NCBI RefSeq assembly: GCF_023555415.1
Contig: NZ_JAKRYL010000003.1
Coordinates: 245,786 to 309,785 of the forward strand
Direction of reading: 5' to 3'
From: Halalkalibacter alkaliphilus
GTDB lineage: Bacteria; Bacillota; Bacilli; Bacillales; Bacillaceae_D
Length of the DNA: 64,000 nt
Positions 24,145 to 34,666 of the stretch are shown here, one piece after another. The position numbers and the translations under genes are program-made. The notes beneath the pieces were generated by a model that made no database searches, had not been told where the DNA came from, and was given only the letters and a program-made list of their open reading frames with translations. Each line of letters opens with the position of its first letter. Position 1 is the first letter of the stretch.

Positions 24145-26064
24145 GTGCGAGTTTCTAACGTAACAGTAAGAAAACGACTAATCCTTGTATTGTTTTTTGG
24201 ACTGGCTGTATTCTTAATCATTGCATTAAGACTTGGTTACGTCCAATTTGCACTTGGTGATTGGTTAACAGACCGAGCAGAAGATTCATGGAGTAGAGAT
24301 GTCCCTTTTGAAGCAAAAAGAGGGGAGATTAGAGATCGGAATGATGTAGTTCTAGCAACAAATGTTAGTGCTCCATCTATTCTGGTTGTCCCTAGGCAAG
24401 TAAAAGATCCTGTTGATACAGCTGAGAAACTAGCTTCAGTTTTGGATATGGATCATAAGAAAGCTTATGAATATGTCACAAAAAATGAGTCAATTGTGAG
24501 GATTAATCCTGAAGGAAGAAAAGTTACGAAAGAGAAAGCAAGTGAGGTAAGGTCATTACGTTTAGCTGGAGTTTATATTGCCGAGGATAGTAAAAGGCAT
24601 TATCCGTTTGGAAGTTACTTATCACACGTACTTGGTTTTGCTGGAATTGACAACCAAGGGTTAACAGGATTGGAGTTATATTATGACGATAATTTAAAAG
24701 GAGATAGTGGTTACGTATCGTTCTTTTCCACAGCAAAAGGGAACCGCATGCCTAACTTAGCAGACGAATACACTGCTCCAGTGAATGGCCTAGATTTACG
24801 TTTGACAATCGATAGTCAAGTACAAACAATTATGGAACGAGAGTTGGACATTGCAGAAGCTACTTATAATCCAGATGGTGCTATTGCGATTGCAATGAAT
24901 CCTAACACAGGAGAAGTGTTAGGGATGAGTAGTAGACCTCATTATAATCCAGAGAACTTCCGTGACGTTCCTCCGGAAATCTATAACCAAAACAAACCTG
25001 TTTGGATGCAATATGAGCCGGGTTCAACATTTAAGATTATTACATTGGCAGCGGCCCTAGAAGAAGGAGAAGTAGACTTAGAAAAAGATACATTCAATGA
25101 TCCTGGTTATATTGAAGTGGCTGGTAGGAATCTCAGATGTTGGAAAAAAGGTGGCCATGGTCATCAAACATTTTTAGAAGTCGTTCAGAATTCATGTAAC
25201 CCTGGGTTCGTAGTACTAGGTGAGCGTCTTGGCAAGGATCGTCTGTTTGATTACATTGATGATTTTGGATTTGGTGAGAAAACCGGTATCGATTTACAAG
25301 GGGAAGGGACCGGAATACTATTTAATAGAGACCGTGTTGGTCCGCTCGAACAAGCCACAACAGCATTTGGTCAAGGGGTAGCGGTGACACCAATACAACA
25401 AGTTGCTGCTGTTTCAGCAGCTATCAACGGTGGCTATTTATATCAACCTTATTTAGCAAAAGAATGGGTTGATCCTCTAACAAATGAGGTAGTTGATCAG
25501 CAATCCCCAATTCTAAAGAGAAGAGTAGTCTCTGAAGAAACGTCTAAAGAAGTTCGATATGCATTAGAGCATGTTGTAGCACTTGGGTCTGGTAAAGGAG
25601 CATATATTGATGGTTACAGAGTTGGAGGAAAAACGGGTACTGCTCAAAAGGCAAAAGACGGTCGCTATTTAGAAAATAACCACATTGTCTCTTTTATTGG
25701 ATTTGCTCCTGCAGATGATCCGCAAATTGTCGTATATGTAGCCATCGATAATCCAAAAGATACACTTCAATTTGGGGGGATTGTAGCAGCACCTATTGTC
25801 GGTAATATTATTGGAGATAGTTTGCTTGCGATGGGGGTAGAAAAACGTGAGGGTCAAATTGAAAAGGAAATGACGTGGACAGATACTCCTTTAATAGAAG
25901 TTCCCGATTTAGTGGGACGTACAATGCGTGAACTTAATGAATCCTATTATGAGTTGAAGGTCGATGCAGATGGAGAAGGAAATTATGTACTTGCTCAATC
26001 TCCAGAACCTGGAGTAAAAGTAGAAGAAGGTTCAACAATCCGACTTTATATGGGTGACAAATAA
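24145..26064 (+). CDS. spoVD: Sporulation-specific PBP SpoVD
   Basis: SpoVD is the transpeptidase that builds spore cortex with SpoVE. The 639-residue protein starts MRVSNVTVRKRL, matching the family. It has one membrane helix (about 14-34), a pedestal domain with RGEIRDRNDVVLA, and the motifs EPGSTFK (Ser294), SCN (QNSCNP) and KTGT (GKTGTAQK), plus a single C-terminal PASTA domain (about 575-639). I chose the GTG at 24145 after GGGAGGT; an upstream ATG lacks a ribosome site. It lies 160 bp after pbpB, room for its own mother-cell promoter. Confidence 0.96.
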   Translation: MRVSNVTVRKRLILVLFFGLAVFLIIALRLGYVQFALGDWLTDRAEDSWSRDVPFEAKRGEIRDRNDVVLATNVSAPSILVVPRQVKDPVDTAEKLASVLDMDHKKAYEYVTKNESIVRINPEGRKVTKEKASEVRSLRLAGVYIAEDSKRHYPFGSYLSHVLGFAGIDNQGLTGLELYYDDNLKGDSGYVSFFSTAKGNRMPNLADEYTAPVNGLDLRLTIDSQVQTIMERELDIAEATYNPDGAIAIAMNPNTGEVLGMSSRPHYNPENFRDVPPEIYNQNKPVWMQYEPGSTFKIITLAAALEEGEVDLEKDTFNDPGYIEVAGRNLRCWKKGGHGHQTFLEVVQNSCNPGFVVLGERLGKDRLFDYIDDFGFGEKTGIDLQGEGTGILFNRDRVGPLEQATTAFGQGVAVTPIQQVAAVSAAINGGYLYQPYLAKEWVDPLTNEVVDQQSPILKRRVVSEETSKEVRYALEHVVALGSGKGAYIDGYRVGGKTGTAQKAKDGRYLENNHIVSFIGFAPADDPQIVVYVAIDNPKDTLQFGGIVAAPIVGNIIGDSLLAMGVEKREGQIEKEMTWTDTPLIEVPDLVGRTMRELNESYYELKVDADGEGNYVLAQSPEPGVKVEEGSTIRLYMGDK

Positions 26065-26159
26065 GGACAAAACGTCTAAAATAATTAAAGTGTTTCCGCA
26101 TTGCAAAGTTGGTGGGAATGATTAAAAAAGTGAAATGGATGAATTGAGAGGTTTTAAGA

Positions 26160-27623
26160 ATGATGAAACTACAAGAACTCCTTGTACCGCTAAGGTTTCA
26201 ATACAATAATTGTGATACTAATCCTGAAGTTACATCACTGGAGATGGATTCTAGAAAAGTGAAGGAAGGTACCGTATTCTTCTGTATCAAAGGATATACA
26301 GTAGATGGACATGACTATGCGGAGCAAGCAGAAAGTCAAGGGGCGGTAGCGATTATCGCTGAACGCCCTCTTTCTGTGTCTGTTCCGGTCATCATTGTTC
26401 CTGATACTTTTAGAGCAATGGCAAAGCTAGCTTGTCATTTCTATGATAATCCTACGGAAAAGTTGCAGTTAATCGGTGTAACGGGAACAAATGGAAAGAC
26501 AACGGTAACTCATTTAATAGAAAAGATTATGCAAGACGCAAAGAGGAAAACAGGTTTAATTGGGACGATGTATACAAAGATAGGATCGAAGCAATATGAA
26601 ACGAAAAATACGACTCCAGAGTCGCTCCCATTACAAAAGTTATTTAAAGAAATGGTAGACGAAAAAGTGGATGTTTCGTTGATGGAAGTTTCTTCTCACG
26701 CTCTACACTTAGGGAGGGTGCGGGGTTGTGACTTTGATGTTGCTGTCTTCACAAATTTGTCCCCAGACCACTTAGATTATCATAAGACGATGGAAGCATA
26801 TTTGTATGCAAAGGGGTTACTTTTTGCCCAATTAGGTAACACATTTTCAGATAAGACAGCTGTTTTGAATGCAGATGATCCAGCTTCGAAAGAAATTGCT
26901 CGTTTAACCACAGTAGACATCGTTACATATGGGGTTACAGAAAAAGCTGACTTTACAGCGAGTAATATAAAAATGAGTCCTTCAGGGACAACTTTTGAAT
27001 TAACGGCTTTTGGGCAAAAAGAACAGATTTCGTTGCAATTAATTGGGATGTTTAGTGTATACAATGCTCTTGCGGCTATCGCGGCTGCTTTTGTTTCAGG
27101 CGTCTCGCTTGCTTCAATTAAAGCAAGCTTAGAACATGTAGAGGGAGTAGCTGGTCGCTTCGAAACCGTAGATGAAGGGCAAGATTATACTGTGATTGTA
27201 GATTACGCACATACTGCTGATAGTCTAGAAAATGTTTTACAAACGGTAAAAGAATTTGCTACAAAAAAGATCTTTGCTATTGTTGGTTGTGGTGGAGATC
27301 GAGATCGAACGAAACGTCCTATTATGGCTAAAATTGCTTGCGAACATGCAAATCGAGCGATTTTTACTTCAGATAATCCTCGTTCGGAAGATCCTGAAGC
27401 AATCCTAAAAGATATGGCTGCAGGTGTGGAAGAGGGCGAGTATGAAGTAATCATTGACCGCGAAAAAGCGATAAAACAAGCAATTAAAGAGGCAAAGAAA
27501 GATGACATCATCGTGATTGCAGGGAAAGGACACGAAACATATCAAATTCTTGGTGATAAAACGATTCACTTTGATGATCGAGAAGTAGCTCGCCAAGCAA
27601 TCTTAGAAAAGAACTCTTTCTGA
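26160..27623 (+). CDS. murE: UDP-MurNAc-L-Ala-D-Glu:meso-DAP ligase MurE
   Basis: MurE adds meso-diaminopimelate to UDP-MurNAc-dipeptide. The 487-residue protein has the MurE N-terminal domain ([28 protein letters not shown], about 26-54), the P-loop [10 protein letters not shown] (about 109-118) and the DAP-recognition motif DNPR starting at Asp405. GKGHETYQ lies near 458. The DNPR motif indicates diaminopimelate rather than lysine, the normal Bacillus wall type. Start ATG at 26160, eight bases after GAGAGG; the next codon is also ATG. Confidence 0.96.
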   Translation: MMKLQELLVPLRFQYNNCDTNPEVTSLEMDSRKVKEGTVFFCIKGYTVDGHDYAEQAESQGAVAIIAERPLSVSVPVIIVPDTFRAMAKLACHFYDNPTEKLQLIGVTGTNGKTTVTHLIEKIMQDAKRKTGLIGTMYTKIGSKQYETKNTTPESLPLQKLFKEMVDEKVDVSLMEVSSHALHLGRVRGCDFDVAVFTNLSPDHLDYHKTMEAYLYAKGLLFAQLGNTFSDKTAVLNADDPASKEIARLTTVDIVTYGVTEKADFTASNIKMSPSGTTFELTAFGQKEQISLQLIGMFSVYNALAAIAAAFVSGVSLASIKASLEHVEGVAGRFETVDEGQDYTVIVDYAHTADSLENVLQTVKEFATKKIFAIVGCGGDRDRTKRPIMAKIACEHANRAIFTSDNPRSEDPEAILKDMAAGVEEGEYEVIIDREKAIKQAIKEAKKDDIIVIAGKGHETYQILGDKTIHFDDREVARQAILEKNSF

Positions 27624-27789
27624 ATGTTATAGATTAAATGAGATTTTTGGTATGAAAAGACATATCAATATCATGTAGATGATAACAATAATTAGAGACG
27701 GAAGTCTTTAATATATGAACTCAAATAATAGAAAAATAATGACAAATGAATAAGGTTATTCGTTTTAAAGAAAGGAGGAATGATCAGTG

Positions 27790-28764
27790 ATGTTAGAGCG
27801 TGTATTACTTCTTACCTTACTGGCTTCATTTCTAATTGCTGTCCTCCTATCCCCAATTTTTATTCCTTTTTTAAGAAGGCTTAAATTTGGGCAAAGTATT
27901 CGTGAGGAAGGTCCAAAGTCTCATCAAAAGAAAAGTGGTACACCTACAATGGGTGGAATTGTCATTGTCTTGACAGTTCTTGTAACCACAATTTTTATTT
28001 CAACTCGCTTTTTGTCTTTTAGTCAGGAAATTCTTTTATTATTACTAGTAACTGTTGGGTTTGGTGTAGTTGGGTTTTTAGATGATTTTATTAAGGTTGT
28101 CTTAAAGCGTAACCTTGGTTTAACATCAAAACAAAAATTAGCCGGTCAATTAGTTATCGCTATCCTTTTTTATTTTGGATTAATTCAAATGGATTTTTCA
28201 ACGGAAATTCATGTACCGGCAACAAATTTTTCAATTGATCTTGGTTGGCTGTATTTACCTTTAGTGATTGTTATGTTGGTTGGTGCGTCAAATGCAGTAA
28301 ACTTAACAGACGGATTAGATGGTTTACTTGCTGGAACAGGAGCGATAGCTTTTGGTGCATTTGCTGTACTTGCATGGCATACCGGCTATATAGATGTGTC
28401 AATCTTTAGTGCGGCGATAGTTGGATCTGTTTTGGGATTTCTCGTATACAATGCGCATCCTGCTAAAGTTTTTATGGGTGATACCGGTTCATTAGCGCTA
28501 GGTGGTGCAATTGCAGCCATTGCGATTATGACAAAAATGGAAATTTTGCTTATCTTAATTGGTGGGGTTTTTGTTATTGAGACACTTTCAGTTATTATTC
28601 AAGTAATCTCCTTTAAAACGAGAGGGAAGCGTATCTTTAAAATGAGTCCTCTACATCATCATTATGAGCTTTCAGGTTGGTCTGAATGGCGTGTCGTTGT
28701 AACGTTTTGGTTTGTTGGGATGGTATTCGCTGTGCTTGGAATCTATTTAGAGGTGTGGTTGTAA
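27790..28764 (+). CDS. mraY: Phospho-MurNAc-pentapeptide transferase MraY
   Basis: MraY moves phospho-MurNAc-pentapeptide to undecaprenyl phosphate, giving lipid I. The 324-residue protein has about ten membrane helices. The catalytic/UDP motifs are present: [19 protein letters not shown] (about 37-55), FLDDFIKV (Asp pair, about 95-102), [12 protein letters not shown] (about 168-179), and [18 protein letters not shown] followed by [12 protein letters not shown] at 27790 gives the family length; an immediately preceding in-frame GTG is closer to the AAAGGAGG site and could also be used. Confidence 0.96.
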   Translation: MLERVLLLTLLASFLIAVLLSPIFIPFLRRLKFGQSIREEGPKSHQKKSGTPTMGGIVIVLTVLVTTIFISTRFLSFSQEILLLLLVTVGFGVVGFLDDFIKVVLKRNLGLTSKQKLAGQLVIAILFYFGLIQMDFSTEIHVPATNFSIDLGWLYLPLVIVMLVGASNAVNLTDGLDGLLAGTGAIAFGAFAVLAWHTGYIDVSIFSAAIVGSVLGFLVYNAHPAKVFMGDTGSLALGGAIAAIAIMTKMEILLILIGGVFVIETLSVIIQVISFKTRGKRIFKMSPLHHHYELSGWSEWRVVVTFWFVGMVFAVLGIYLEVWL

Positions 28765-30131
28765 TGAAATCAAATGATTTATTTAAAGGGAAGAAAGTAT
28801 TGGTAGTAGGGCTAGCGAAAAGTGGAGAGGCTGCTGCTAGGCTTCTTCATAAAATGGGAGCTGCGGTTGTTGTCAATGATGCCAAACGATATGATGAGAA
28901 TCAACAAGCTAAGGAGCTTGAGAGACTTGGAATTAAAGTGATTTGCGGGCATCATCCGCTATCACTTTTAGAGGAAAATCTTGACTTAGTTGTAAAAAAT
29001 CCAGGAATACCCTACTCAAATCCGATCATCAAAGAGGCTATACATAGGGGGTTGTCTGTAGTTACTGAAATTGAGATTGCTTCATTAATCAGTGAAGCTG
29101 AAATCGTTGCAATAACAGGATCAAACGGCAAAACGACAACGACAACATTAATTCATGAAATGCTAAAAACAAGTGAGCGAGAGCCTCTAATTGCTGGAAA
29201 TATTGGAACTGTCGCGTGCGAAGTGGCTGAAAAGGCAACGAGTAGTCAAGTTATTGTTTTGGAAGCTTCCTCATTCCAATTACTTGGAACGGAACAATTT
29301 AAGCCAAAAGTGAGTGTCTTCTTAAACTTATTTGATGCCCACCTTGACTACCATGGCACGAAAGATGAATATAGTTTAGCAAAGGCAAAAATTACGGCAA
29401 ACCAATCAAAAGACGATTATCTTGTCTATAATATGGATGACCCGATTGTTAGTAAAATTGCAAATAAAAGTAATGCAACGCTTATTCCTTTTTCTGTAAA
29501 ACAAAGGCTTTCAAAAGGTTTATGTATTCAACAAGATTCTATTTATTATAATGGTCAATCAATAATCTCATTAAATTCTATTGTATTACCTGGTGCACAT
29601 AACCTTGAAAATATTTTAGCCGCCATTGGTGCTGCTCTAACAGTTGGAGCTCGGTTGCAGCAAGTTCGGCATGTATTACAAACATTTAGTGGGGTTGAAC
29701 ACCGTTTACAATTTGTTACAGAATATAAAGATAGAAGGTTTTACAACGATTCAAAAGCAACAAATATTTTGGCTTCTCAAAAAGCTTTAGAAGCTTTTGA
29801 ACAACCAATCGTACTTTTAGCTGGTGGTCTAGACCGTGGAAATGACTTTGATGATTTAATTCCATCTTTAGGAAATGTCAAAGCGCTAATCACATTTGGC
29901 GAAACGAAAGACAAACTAGCAAAAACAGCAGAGGAAGCCGACGTAAAGACGATTGTATATGCTGATGGAATGCAGGAAGCTGTTTTGGCTGCCTTTGAAA
30001 AATCGGAGGCAGGAGACGTTATATTGCTTTCACCAGCGTGTGCGAGTTGGGATCAATATAAGACTTTTGAAGAAAGAGGAGAAAGGTTTGTTGAGGCAGT
30101 GAAAAGCCTTGAAACAACGTTACAATCATAA
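28764..30131 (+). CDS. murD: UDP-MurNAc-L-Ala:D-Glu ligase MurD
   Basis: MurD adds D-glutamate to UDP-MurNAc-L-alanine. The 455-residue protein has an N-terminal Rossmann-like UDP domain (VLVVGLAKSGEAAARLL), the P-loop AITGSNGKTTTT (about 113-124), the carbamylated-Lys region, and HRLQFV...YNDSKATN (about 310-335). The start ATG overlaps the mraY stop by one base (TAATG), giving tight coupling. A terminator follows, so the mraZ-to-murD run may end here and spoVE is read from its own sporulation promoter. Confidence 0.96.
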   Translation: MKSNDLFKGKKVLVVGLAKSGEAAARLLHKMGAAVVVNDAKRYDENQQAKELERLGIKVICGHHPLSLLEENLDLVVKNPGIPYSNPIIKEAIHRGLSVVTEIEIASLISEAEIVAITGSNGKTTTTTLIHEMLKTSEREPLIAGNIGTVACEVAEKATSSQVIVLEASSFQLLGTEQFKPKVSVFLNLFDAHLDYHGTKDEYSLAKAKITANQSKDDYLVYNMDDPIVSKIANKSNATLIPFSVKQRLSKGLCIQQDSIYYNGQSIISLNSIVLPGAHNLENILAAIGAALTVGARLQQVRHVLQTFSGVEHRLQFVTEYKDRRFYNDSKATNILASQKALEAFEQPIVLLAGGLDRGNDFDDLIPSLGNVKALITFGETKDKLAKTAEEADVKTIVYADGMQEAVLAAFEKSEAGDVILLSPACASWDQYKTFEERGERFVEAVKSLETTLQS

Positions 30132-30170
30132 GAAAAAGGTCAACTCAAAGTTTGAGTCGGCCTTTTTTTC
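30132..30170 (+). terminator. Terminator after murD
   Basis: AAAAAGG...ACTCAAA / TTTGAGT...CCTTTTTTT forms an imperfect hairpin with a long T-run. Confidence 0.75.
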
Positions 30171-30181
30171 ATTATAGCTGG

Positions 30182-30210
30182 ACATGTTTTATGGAACTCA
30201 TGCATACGTT
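30182..30210 (+). promoter_or_regulatory. Sigma-E-like promoter of spoVE
   Basis: ACATGTT (30182-30188), an exact 14-bp spacer and CATACGTT (30203-30210) agree well with sigma-E promoters (KMATATT, 14 bp, CATACAHT). SpoVE is a mother-cell gene in B. subtilis. Confidence 0.55.
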
Positions 30211-30271
30211 TAAGTTGAGGGGTTGTACAGGGTCACAAAACTTAAATCGTGTTTAGATGAGGTGTTTAGGA

Positions 30272-31369
30272 ATGCCAAAAACAAGATCAGCACCAGATTA
30301 TGTCCTAATGTTTACAACAATTATACTTTTAACGATTGGACTAATAATGGTTTATAGTGCAAGTGCTGCGTGGGCAAGTTATAGGTTTGATGATTCGTTT
30401 TTCTTTGCAAAACGGCAACTCTTTTTTGCTGGAGTTGGAGTTATCGCTATGTTATTTGTCATGCGGGTTGATTACTGGACGTGGCGTACTTGGTCAAAGG
30501 TCATTATTATTACTTGTTTTATTTTGCTCGTCATAGTTCTTATCCCAGGAGTGGGGCTAGTCCGAGGTGGGGCGAGAAGTTGGTTGGGAGTGGGGGCTTT
30601 TTCTATTCAACCATCTGAATTTATGAAAATGGCAATGATCGCTTTTCTAGCAAAGTATTTATCGGAAAACCAGAAGAGAATTGTTTCGTTTAAACAAGGG
30701 CTCGTTCCTTCGCTATCACTTGTTATGGTCGCATTTGGTATGATTATGTTGCAACCAGATTTAGGGACAGGGGCGGTTATGGTAGGAACTTGCGTAATTA
30801 TGATATTTGTTGCTGGTGCAAGACTTAGCCATTTTGCTTGGCTGGGTGTAGCTGGACTTGCTGGTTTTGTGGCTTTAATAGCCTCAGCACCATACCGTAT
30901 TAAGAGGATCACTTCTTTTTTAGATCCTTGGTCCGATCCTTTAGGAAGTGGATTTCAAATTATTCAATCCCTTTATGCGATTGGTCCTGGAGGGCTAATG
31001 GGAATGGGTCTTGGCGAAAGTAGACAAAAATATTTTTATTTACCAGAACCGCAAACTGATTTTATCTTTGCAATATTAGCAGAAGAACTTGGCTTTATAG
31101 GTGGGTTCATTGTCTTATTTTTATTTGGTATATTACTATGGCGAGGGATACGAATCGCTTTAGGGGCACCAGATTTATTTGGAAGCTTCTTAGCTGTTGG
31201 GATTATCTCGATGGTCGCTATTCAAGTCATGATTAATGTAGGTGTTGTTACAGGGTTAATGCCTGTTACAGGTATTACGCTGCCTTTGCTTAGCTATGGG
31301 GGTTCGTCATTAACGCTCATGCTCGTATCAATTGGGGTATTACTAAATATAAGTCGGTATGTAAGATAG
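30272..31369 (+). CDS. spoVE: SEDS-family cortex glycosyltransferase SpoVE
   Basis: SpoVE is the sporulation SEDS polymerase that partners SpoVD in cortex synthesis. The 365-residue protein has ten hydrophobic segments and the SEDS signatures: GLIMVYSASAAWASY near the N-terminus, the loop PEPQTDFIFAILAEELGFIGG (about 252-272) with the conserved Asp and Glu, and GITLPLLSYGGSS (about 335-347). It is nearly collinear with B. subtilis SpoVE (366). I chose the ATG at 30272, seven bases after GAGGTG; an ATG five codons upstream precedes that site. Confidence 0.95.
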   Translation: MPKTRSAPDYVLMFTTIILLTIGLIMVYSASAAWASYRFDDSFFFAKRQLFFAGVGVIAMLFVMRVDYWTWRTWSKVIIITCFILLVIVLIPGVGLVRGGARSWLGVGAFSIQPSEFMKMAMIAFLAKYLSENQKRIVSFKQGLVPSLSLVMVAFGMIMLQPDLGTGAVMVGTCVIMIFVAGARLSHFAWLGVAGLAGFVALIASAPYRIKRITSFLDPWSDPLGSGFQIIQSLYAIGPGGLMGMGLGESRQKYFYLPEPQTDFIFAILAEELGFIGGFIVLFLFGILLWRGIRIALGAPDLFGSFLAVGIISMVAIQVMINVGVVTGLMPVTGITLPLLSYGGSSLTLMLVSIGVLLNISRYVR

Positions 31370-31383
31370 CTAGTTAACTCAAA

Positions 31384-31437
31384 TAGTTGTGACTCTAGAC
31401 TAGAAGAGGGTCACAACTACATAGAGTTAGCTTTTTT
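31384..31437 (+). terminator. Terminator after spoVE
   Basis: TAGTTGTGAC / GTCACAACTA forms a 10-bp stem extended by ACTC / GAGT flanks, with six T after it. Confidence 0.7.
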
Positions 31438-31520
31438 ACCATGAACAGAAAATTACGATTTGAAATCAAAACATTACATAAGTTAAATATTCGTGGGAAA
31501 GTATGAAAGATAGCGGAAGG

Positions 31521-31550
31521 CTGAAAAAACTAACAGGTTTCGTGTATAAT
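31521..31550 (+). promoter_or_regulatory. Sigma-A promoter candidate of murG
   Basis: CTGAAA (31521-31526), an 18-bp spacer and perfect TATAAT (31545-31550) lie 60 bp before murG, after the spoVE terminator. Confidence 0.55.
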
Positions 31551-31609
31551 ACAAGTTCTGTTCATGATAAAATGGTATTATTAATGTATTTTTGGGAGGA
31601 AGCTAGCTA

Positions 31610-32701
31610 ATGAGAGTAGTTGTAAGTGGTGGAGGTACAGGAGGGCATATTTATCCTGCCTTATCTTTAATTAAAGAGATTAAAAAAAATCATAAAAATG
31701 CAGAGATCCTTTACATTGGAACGGCAAAGGGATTAGAAGCCGATATTGTACCTAGAGAGGGAATTCCATTTGAAACGATACATATTACGGGTTTTAAGCG
31801 TAAACTCTCATTTGAAAACTTTAAAACGGTCACTCGTTTTTTGACAGGTGCAAGACGTGCTAAGCAACTAATAAATAAATTTAAACCAGATGTTGTCATT
31901 GGGACAGGTGGGTATGTTTGTGGACCTGTTGTATTTGCTGCAGCAAAGTTAAAGGTACCTACAGTTATCCATGAACAAAATAGCGTACCAGGCTTAACGA
32001 ATAAATTCTTGAGCAAGTATGTTGATCGTGTTGCTATTTGTTTTGAAGAAGCGAAGCAGTTTTTTCCTAAAGAGAAGGTAGTGTTCACGGGTAATCCAAG
32101 AGCATCAGATGTATTGGATATTAATCCTGAAGCTGGAAGAGAATCTTTAAATCTTAATCCTAACAAAAAAACGGTGTTGATAGTAGGGGGGAGCAGGGGA
32201 GCTCGACCTATTAACGATGCTTTTCTATCTGTTATAGATGAATGGTCAAAAAAAGATTATCAAGTCGTGTATGTAACAGGAGCAGTTCATTATGACGCGG
32301 TAATGGAAAAGGTTAAAGGGTCTAACCACTCAGATAATGTGATTATAAAACCATTTATTCATAATATGCCCGATGTATTAGGGGCTATTGATTTGATTGT
32401 TGCTAGAGCTGGTGCGACGACGCTTGCAGAAATTACTGCACTTGGGTTACCAAGCATCTTAATACCAAGTCCGTACGTAACAAATAATCATCAAGAAAAA
32501 AATGCTAATGCATTAAAAACTAGTGGTGCTGCCATTGTCGTAAAAGAACAAGATATGAATGGAGAAAGATTACAAAAAGATATTGATAATGTGTTAACTG
32601 ATACTAAGAAATGGAATGAAATGCATTTAGCTGCAAAAAAACTTGGCGTACCATTAGCTGCAAATAATGTTTATCAACTACTAAAGGAAACGGCACGATA
32701 A
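31610..32701 (+). CDS. murG: MurG, lipid II-forming GlcNAc transferase
   Basis: MurG adds GlcNAc to lipid I on the inner membrane face. The 363-residue GT-B protein has the N-terminal lipid I site [12 protein letters not shown] (residues 7-18), the loop [12 protein letters not shown] (about 123-134), and the donor site segment [24 protein letters not shown] (about 264-287). The order spoVE-murG-murB matches B. subtilis. ATG after GGGAGGA. Confidence 0.97.
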   Translation: MRVVVSGGGTGGHIYPALSLIKEIKKNHKNAEILYIGTAKGLEADIVPREGIPFETIHITGFKRKLSFENFKTVTRFLTGARRAKQLINKFKPDVVIGTGGYVCGPVVFAAAKLKVPTVIHEQNSVPGLTNKFLSKYVDRVAICFEEAKQFFPKEKVVFTGNPRASDVLDINPEAGRESLNLNPNKKTVLIVGGSRGARPINDAFLSVIDEWSKKDYQVVYVTGAVHYDAVMEKVKGSNHSDNVIIKPFIHNMPDVLGAIDLIVARAGATTLAEITALGLPSILIPSPYVTNNHQEKNANALKTSGAAIVVKEQDMNGERLQKDIDNVLTDTKKWNEMHLAAKKLGVPLAANNVYQLLKETAR

Positions 32702-32777
32702 ATAGGTAAGTGCATAAGTTGAAAATAGGTATGTAAGAAATTTTAACTTCTTGTAGCATGAAAAGAGGGAACATAAT

Positions 32778-33695
32778 ATGAAGCAATTTATAGAAGCAAT
32801 TCAAAAAGAGAATATTGGAGTTGTAAAGGAAAGAGAACCTCTTTCAAATCATACAACTTGGAAGATCGGTGGTCCGGCTGATGTGTTGGTTGAACCTGAT
32901 AGCCTTGAAAGTTTAAAACGCCTAATGGAATTAATTACTATTTATAAAGTTCCCTGGAGAGTTATTGGAAGGGGGTCGAACTTATTAGTGGCTGATGGTG
33001 GGATTGAAGGTGTTGTCATAAAGCTCGGAAAAGGAATGGATAATCTTGAAATTGATGGTGAAACAATTAAAGTAGGAGGTGGTTATCCTCTTATTAAGCT
33101 TGCTACAATTATAAGTCGTGAAGGGCTCTCGGGCCTAGAGTTTGCTGGTGGCATACCAGGATCTATCGGTGGTGCCGTGTTTATGAATGCAGGAGCACAC
33201 GGGTCCGATATTTCAAACATCTTAAAAGAAGCTCTCATTCTTTTTCCCGATGGAAGACTAGAGTGGGTAAAAGGAAAAGACATGGGTTTTTCTTATAGGA
33301 CGTCTCGTCTTCAACATGAAAGCGGGATATGTGTTGAGGCTGTTTTCCAATTAGAAAAAGGAGAAAAAGAGGAGATAGTTAAACACATGCAAGCAAACAA
33401 GGATTATCGCCGTGAATCCCAACCTTGGAAACATCCTACTTGTGGAAGTGTCTTTCGAAATCCGCTCCCTAATTATGCCGGACAATTAATAGAAGAATCT
33501 GGCTTAAAAGGGTTTCAAATTGGTGGTGCTCAAATTTCTACTATGCATGCAAATTTTATAGTGAATATTGATGGTGCAAAAGCAGAAGATGTTATTAATC
33601 TAATTAACCATGTTAAAGAGACGATAAAATCAAAGCATAATATTGAAATTGAAACGGAAGTAGAAATGATTGGACGCCCAAAAGAAAACGAGTAA
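32778..33695 (+). CDS. murB: UDP-N-acetylenolpyruvoylglucosamine reductase MurB
   Basis: MurB is an NADPH/FAD enzyme that makes UDP-MurNAc. The 305-residue protein is the type II form (as in Gram-positives): [12 protein letters not shown] (about 24-35), [15 protein letters not shown] (FAD loop, about 63-77), [25 protein letters not shown] (about 122-146), and a catalytic Ser in [11 protein letters not shown] (about 220-230). The C-terminal Glu lies in [13 protein letters not shown] after AAGAGGGA. Confidence 0.96.
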   Translation: MKQFIEAIQKENIGVVKEREPLSNHTTWKIGGPADVLVEPDSLESLKRLMELITIYKVPWRVIGRGSNLLVADGGIEGVVIKLGKGMDNLEIDGETIKVGGGYPLIKLATIISREGLSGLEFAGGIPGSIGGAVFMNAGAHGSDISNILKEALILFPDGRLEWVKGKDMGFSYRTSRLQHESGICVEAVFQLEKGEKEEIVKHMQANKDYRRESQPWKHPTCGSVFRNPLPNYAGQLIEESGLKGFQIGGAQISTMHANFIVNIDGAKAEDVINLINHVKETIKSKHNIEIETEVEMIGRPKENE

Positions 33696-33720
33696 ATTAG
33701 ATTATTTTCATTAGTAAATA

Positions 33721-33729
33721 TGTTACAAT
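33721..33729 (+). promoter_or_regulatory. Extended -10 promoter candidate for divIB operon
   Basis: TGTTACAAT (TGn plus TACAAT) lies after murB, giving a predicted leader of about 150 nt before divIB. The -35 is weak. Confidence 0.4.
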
Positions 33730-33760
33730 TAAACAAATAAGAGGATTAATTGTCACTACT

Positions 33761-33791
33761 CCTTTCACAATCCTATAAGGGAAGTGAAAGG
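33761..33791 (+). promoter_or_regulatory. Leader hairpin upstream of divIB
   Basis: CCTTTCAC / GTGAAAGG is an 8-bp stem enclosing a 15-base loop with its own CCTATAAGG. GGCCTTTTC follows. It may be a murB terminator without a good T-run or part of a regulated divIB leader. Confidence 0.45.
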
Positions 33792-33886
33792 GGCCTTTTC
33801 TAGGGGAGTACTAGGGATAAGGCAAGGAATAAAAAGAGAAAAAAGATTTAGTTTATGATCGTCGACATATGGGCGGAGGAGAAGGT

Positions 33887-34666
33887 ATGAGCAAGGAAAA
33901 GGTAGTTACTATTAATGAACGAATTCCATCGCTGAAAGAGCAGCGGAAGCAACGTGCTAATCGACGTTTGCTGTTTTTTTTATCTTTCTTTTTCTTACTC
34001 TTATTGCTAATGGTCTATTTTCAATCGCCGCTAAGTCATGTTAGAAATATCGTTGTTGAAGGAAATCACTTTGTTTCAGATGAGGAACTGACAAAGCTCA
34101 GTCAGATAACAACAGGGACAAGCATATGGAACCTTGAAAGTGAAGCAGTTATTGAACGAATGACCCAACATGTTGTCATTCGTGATGTACAGATTGAGAG
34201 AAAGCTGCCAGGTACAGTGAAGATTACTGTTGAAGAATATTCTAGAATTGGTTATCTTTTCCAAGAAGATAAATACTTTCCTATTCTAGAGACGGGACAA
34301 TATTTAGATGAATTGCCTCGGCAAGAATTTCCATCTGATGCCCCATTGCTACTCGAATTCTCTCAAGGGGAGCAATTAGCGGAGCTTTCTGCAGAACTGC
34401 AAAAAGTCCCCAGTCAATTAATTGAGAGAATATCGGAAATTGTATATAAACCAACAGACAACGATCCCCTTTCTATCGTATTATTTATGACTGATGGCAT
34501 TGAGGTGCATACGTCCATTCGAAATCTTTCGGAGTATTTAGCTCCTTATCCTTCAATCGTTAAGGAAATTGATCGAGAAAAACAAGGGATTCTTCACTTA
34601 AGAATGAGTCCTTATTTTGAGGAATTTATTACGGAGGAGGAGACAGATAGTGAAGGTGAAGGGTAA
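33887..34666 (+). CDS. divIB: Cell division protein DivIB (FtsQ)
   Basis: DivIB is the bitopic divisome protein that stabilises FtsL-DivIC. The 259-residue protein has a basic cytosolic tail (1-29), one membrane helix (about 29-46, LLFFLSFFFLLLLLMVYF) and an extracellular POTRA domain (about 50-120: VRNIVVEGNHFVSDEELTKLS, then VQIERKLPGTVKITVEEY). The beta domain runs to about 240 and an acidic tail follows. The ATG at 33887 follows GGAGGAGAAGG; an ATG six codons earlier lies before it. The tail overlaps the next start by 17 bases. Confidence 0.93.
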   Translation: MSKEKVVTINERIPSLKEQRKQRANRRLLFFLSFFFLLLLLMVYFQSPLSHVRNIVVEGNHFVSDEELTKLSQITTGTSIWNLESEAVIERMTQHVVIRDVQIERKLPGTVKITVEEYSRIGYLFQEDKYFPILETGQYLDELPRQEFPSDAPLLLEFSQGEQLAELSAELQKVPSQLIERISEIVYKPTDNDPLSIVLFMTDGIEVHTSIRNLSEYLAPYPSIVKEIDREKQGILHLRMSPYFEEFITEEETDSEGEG

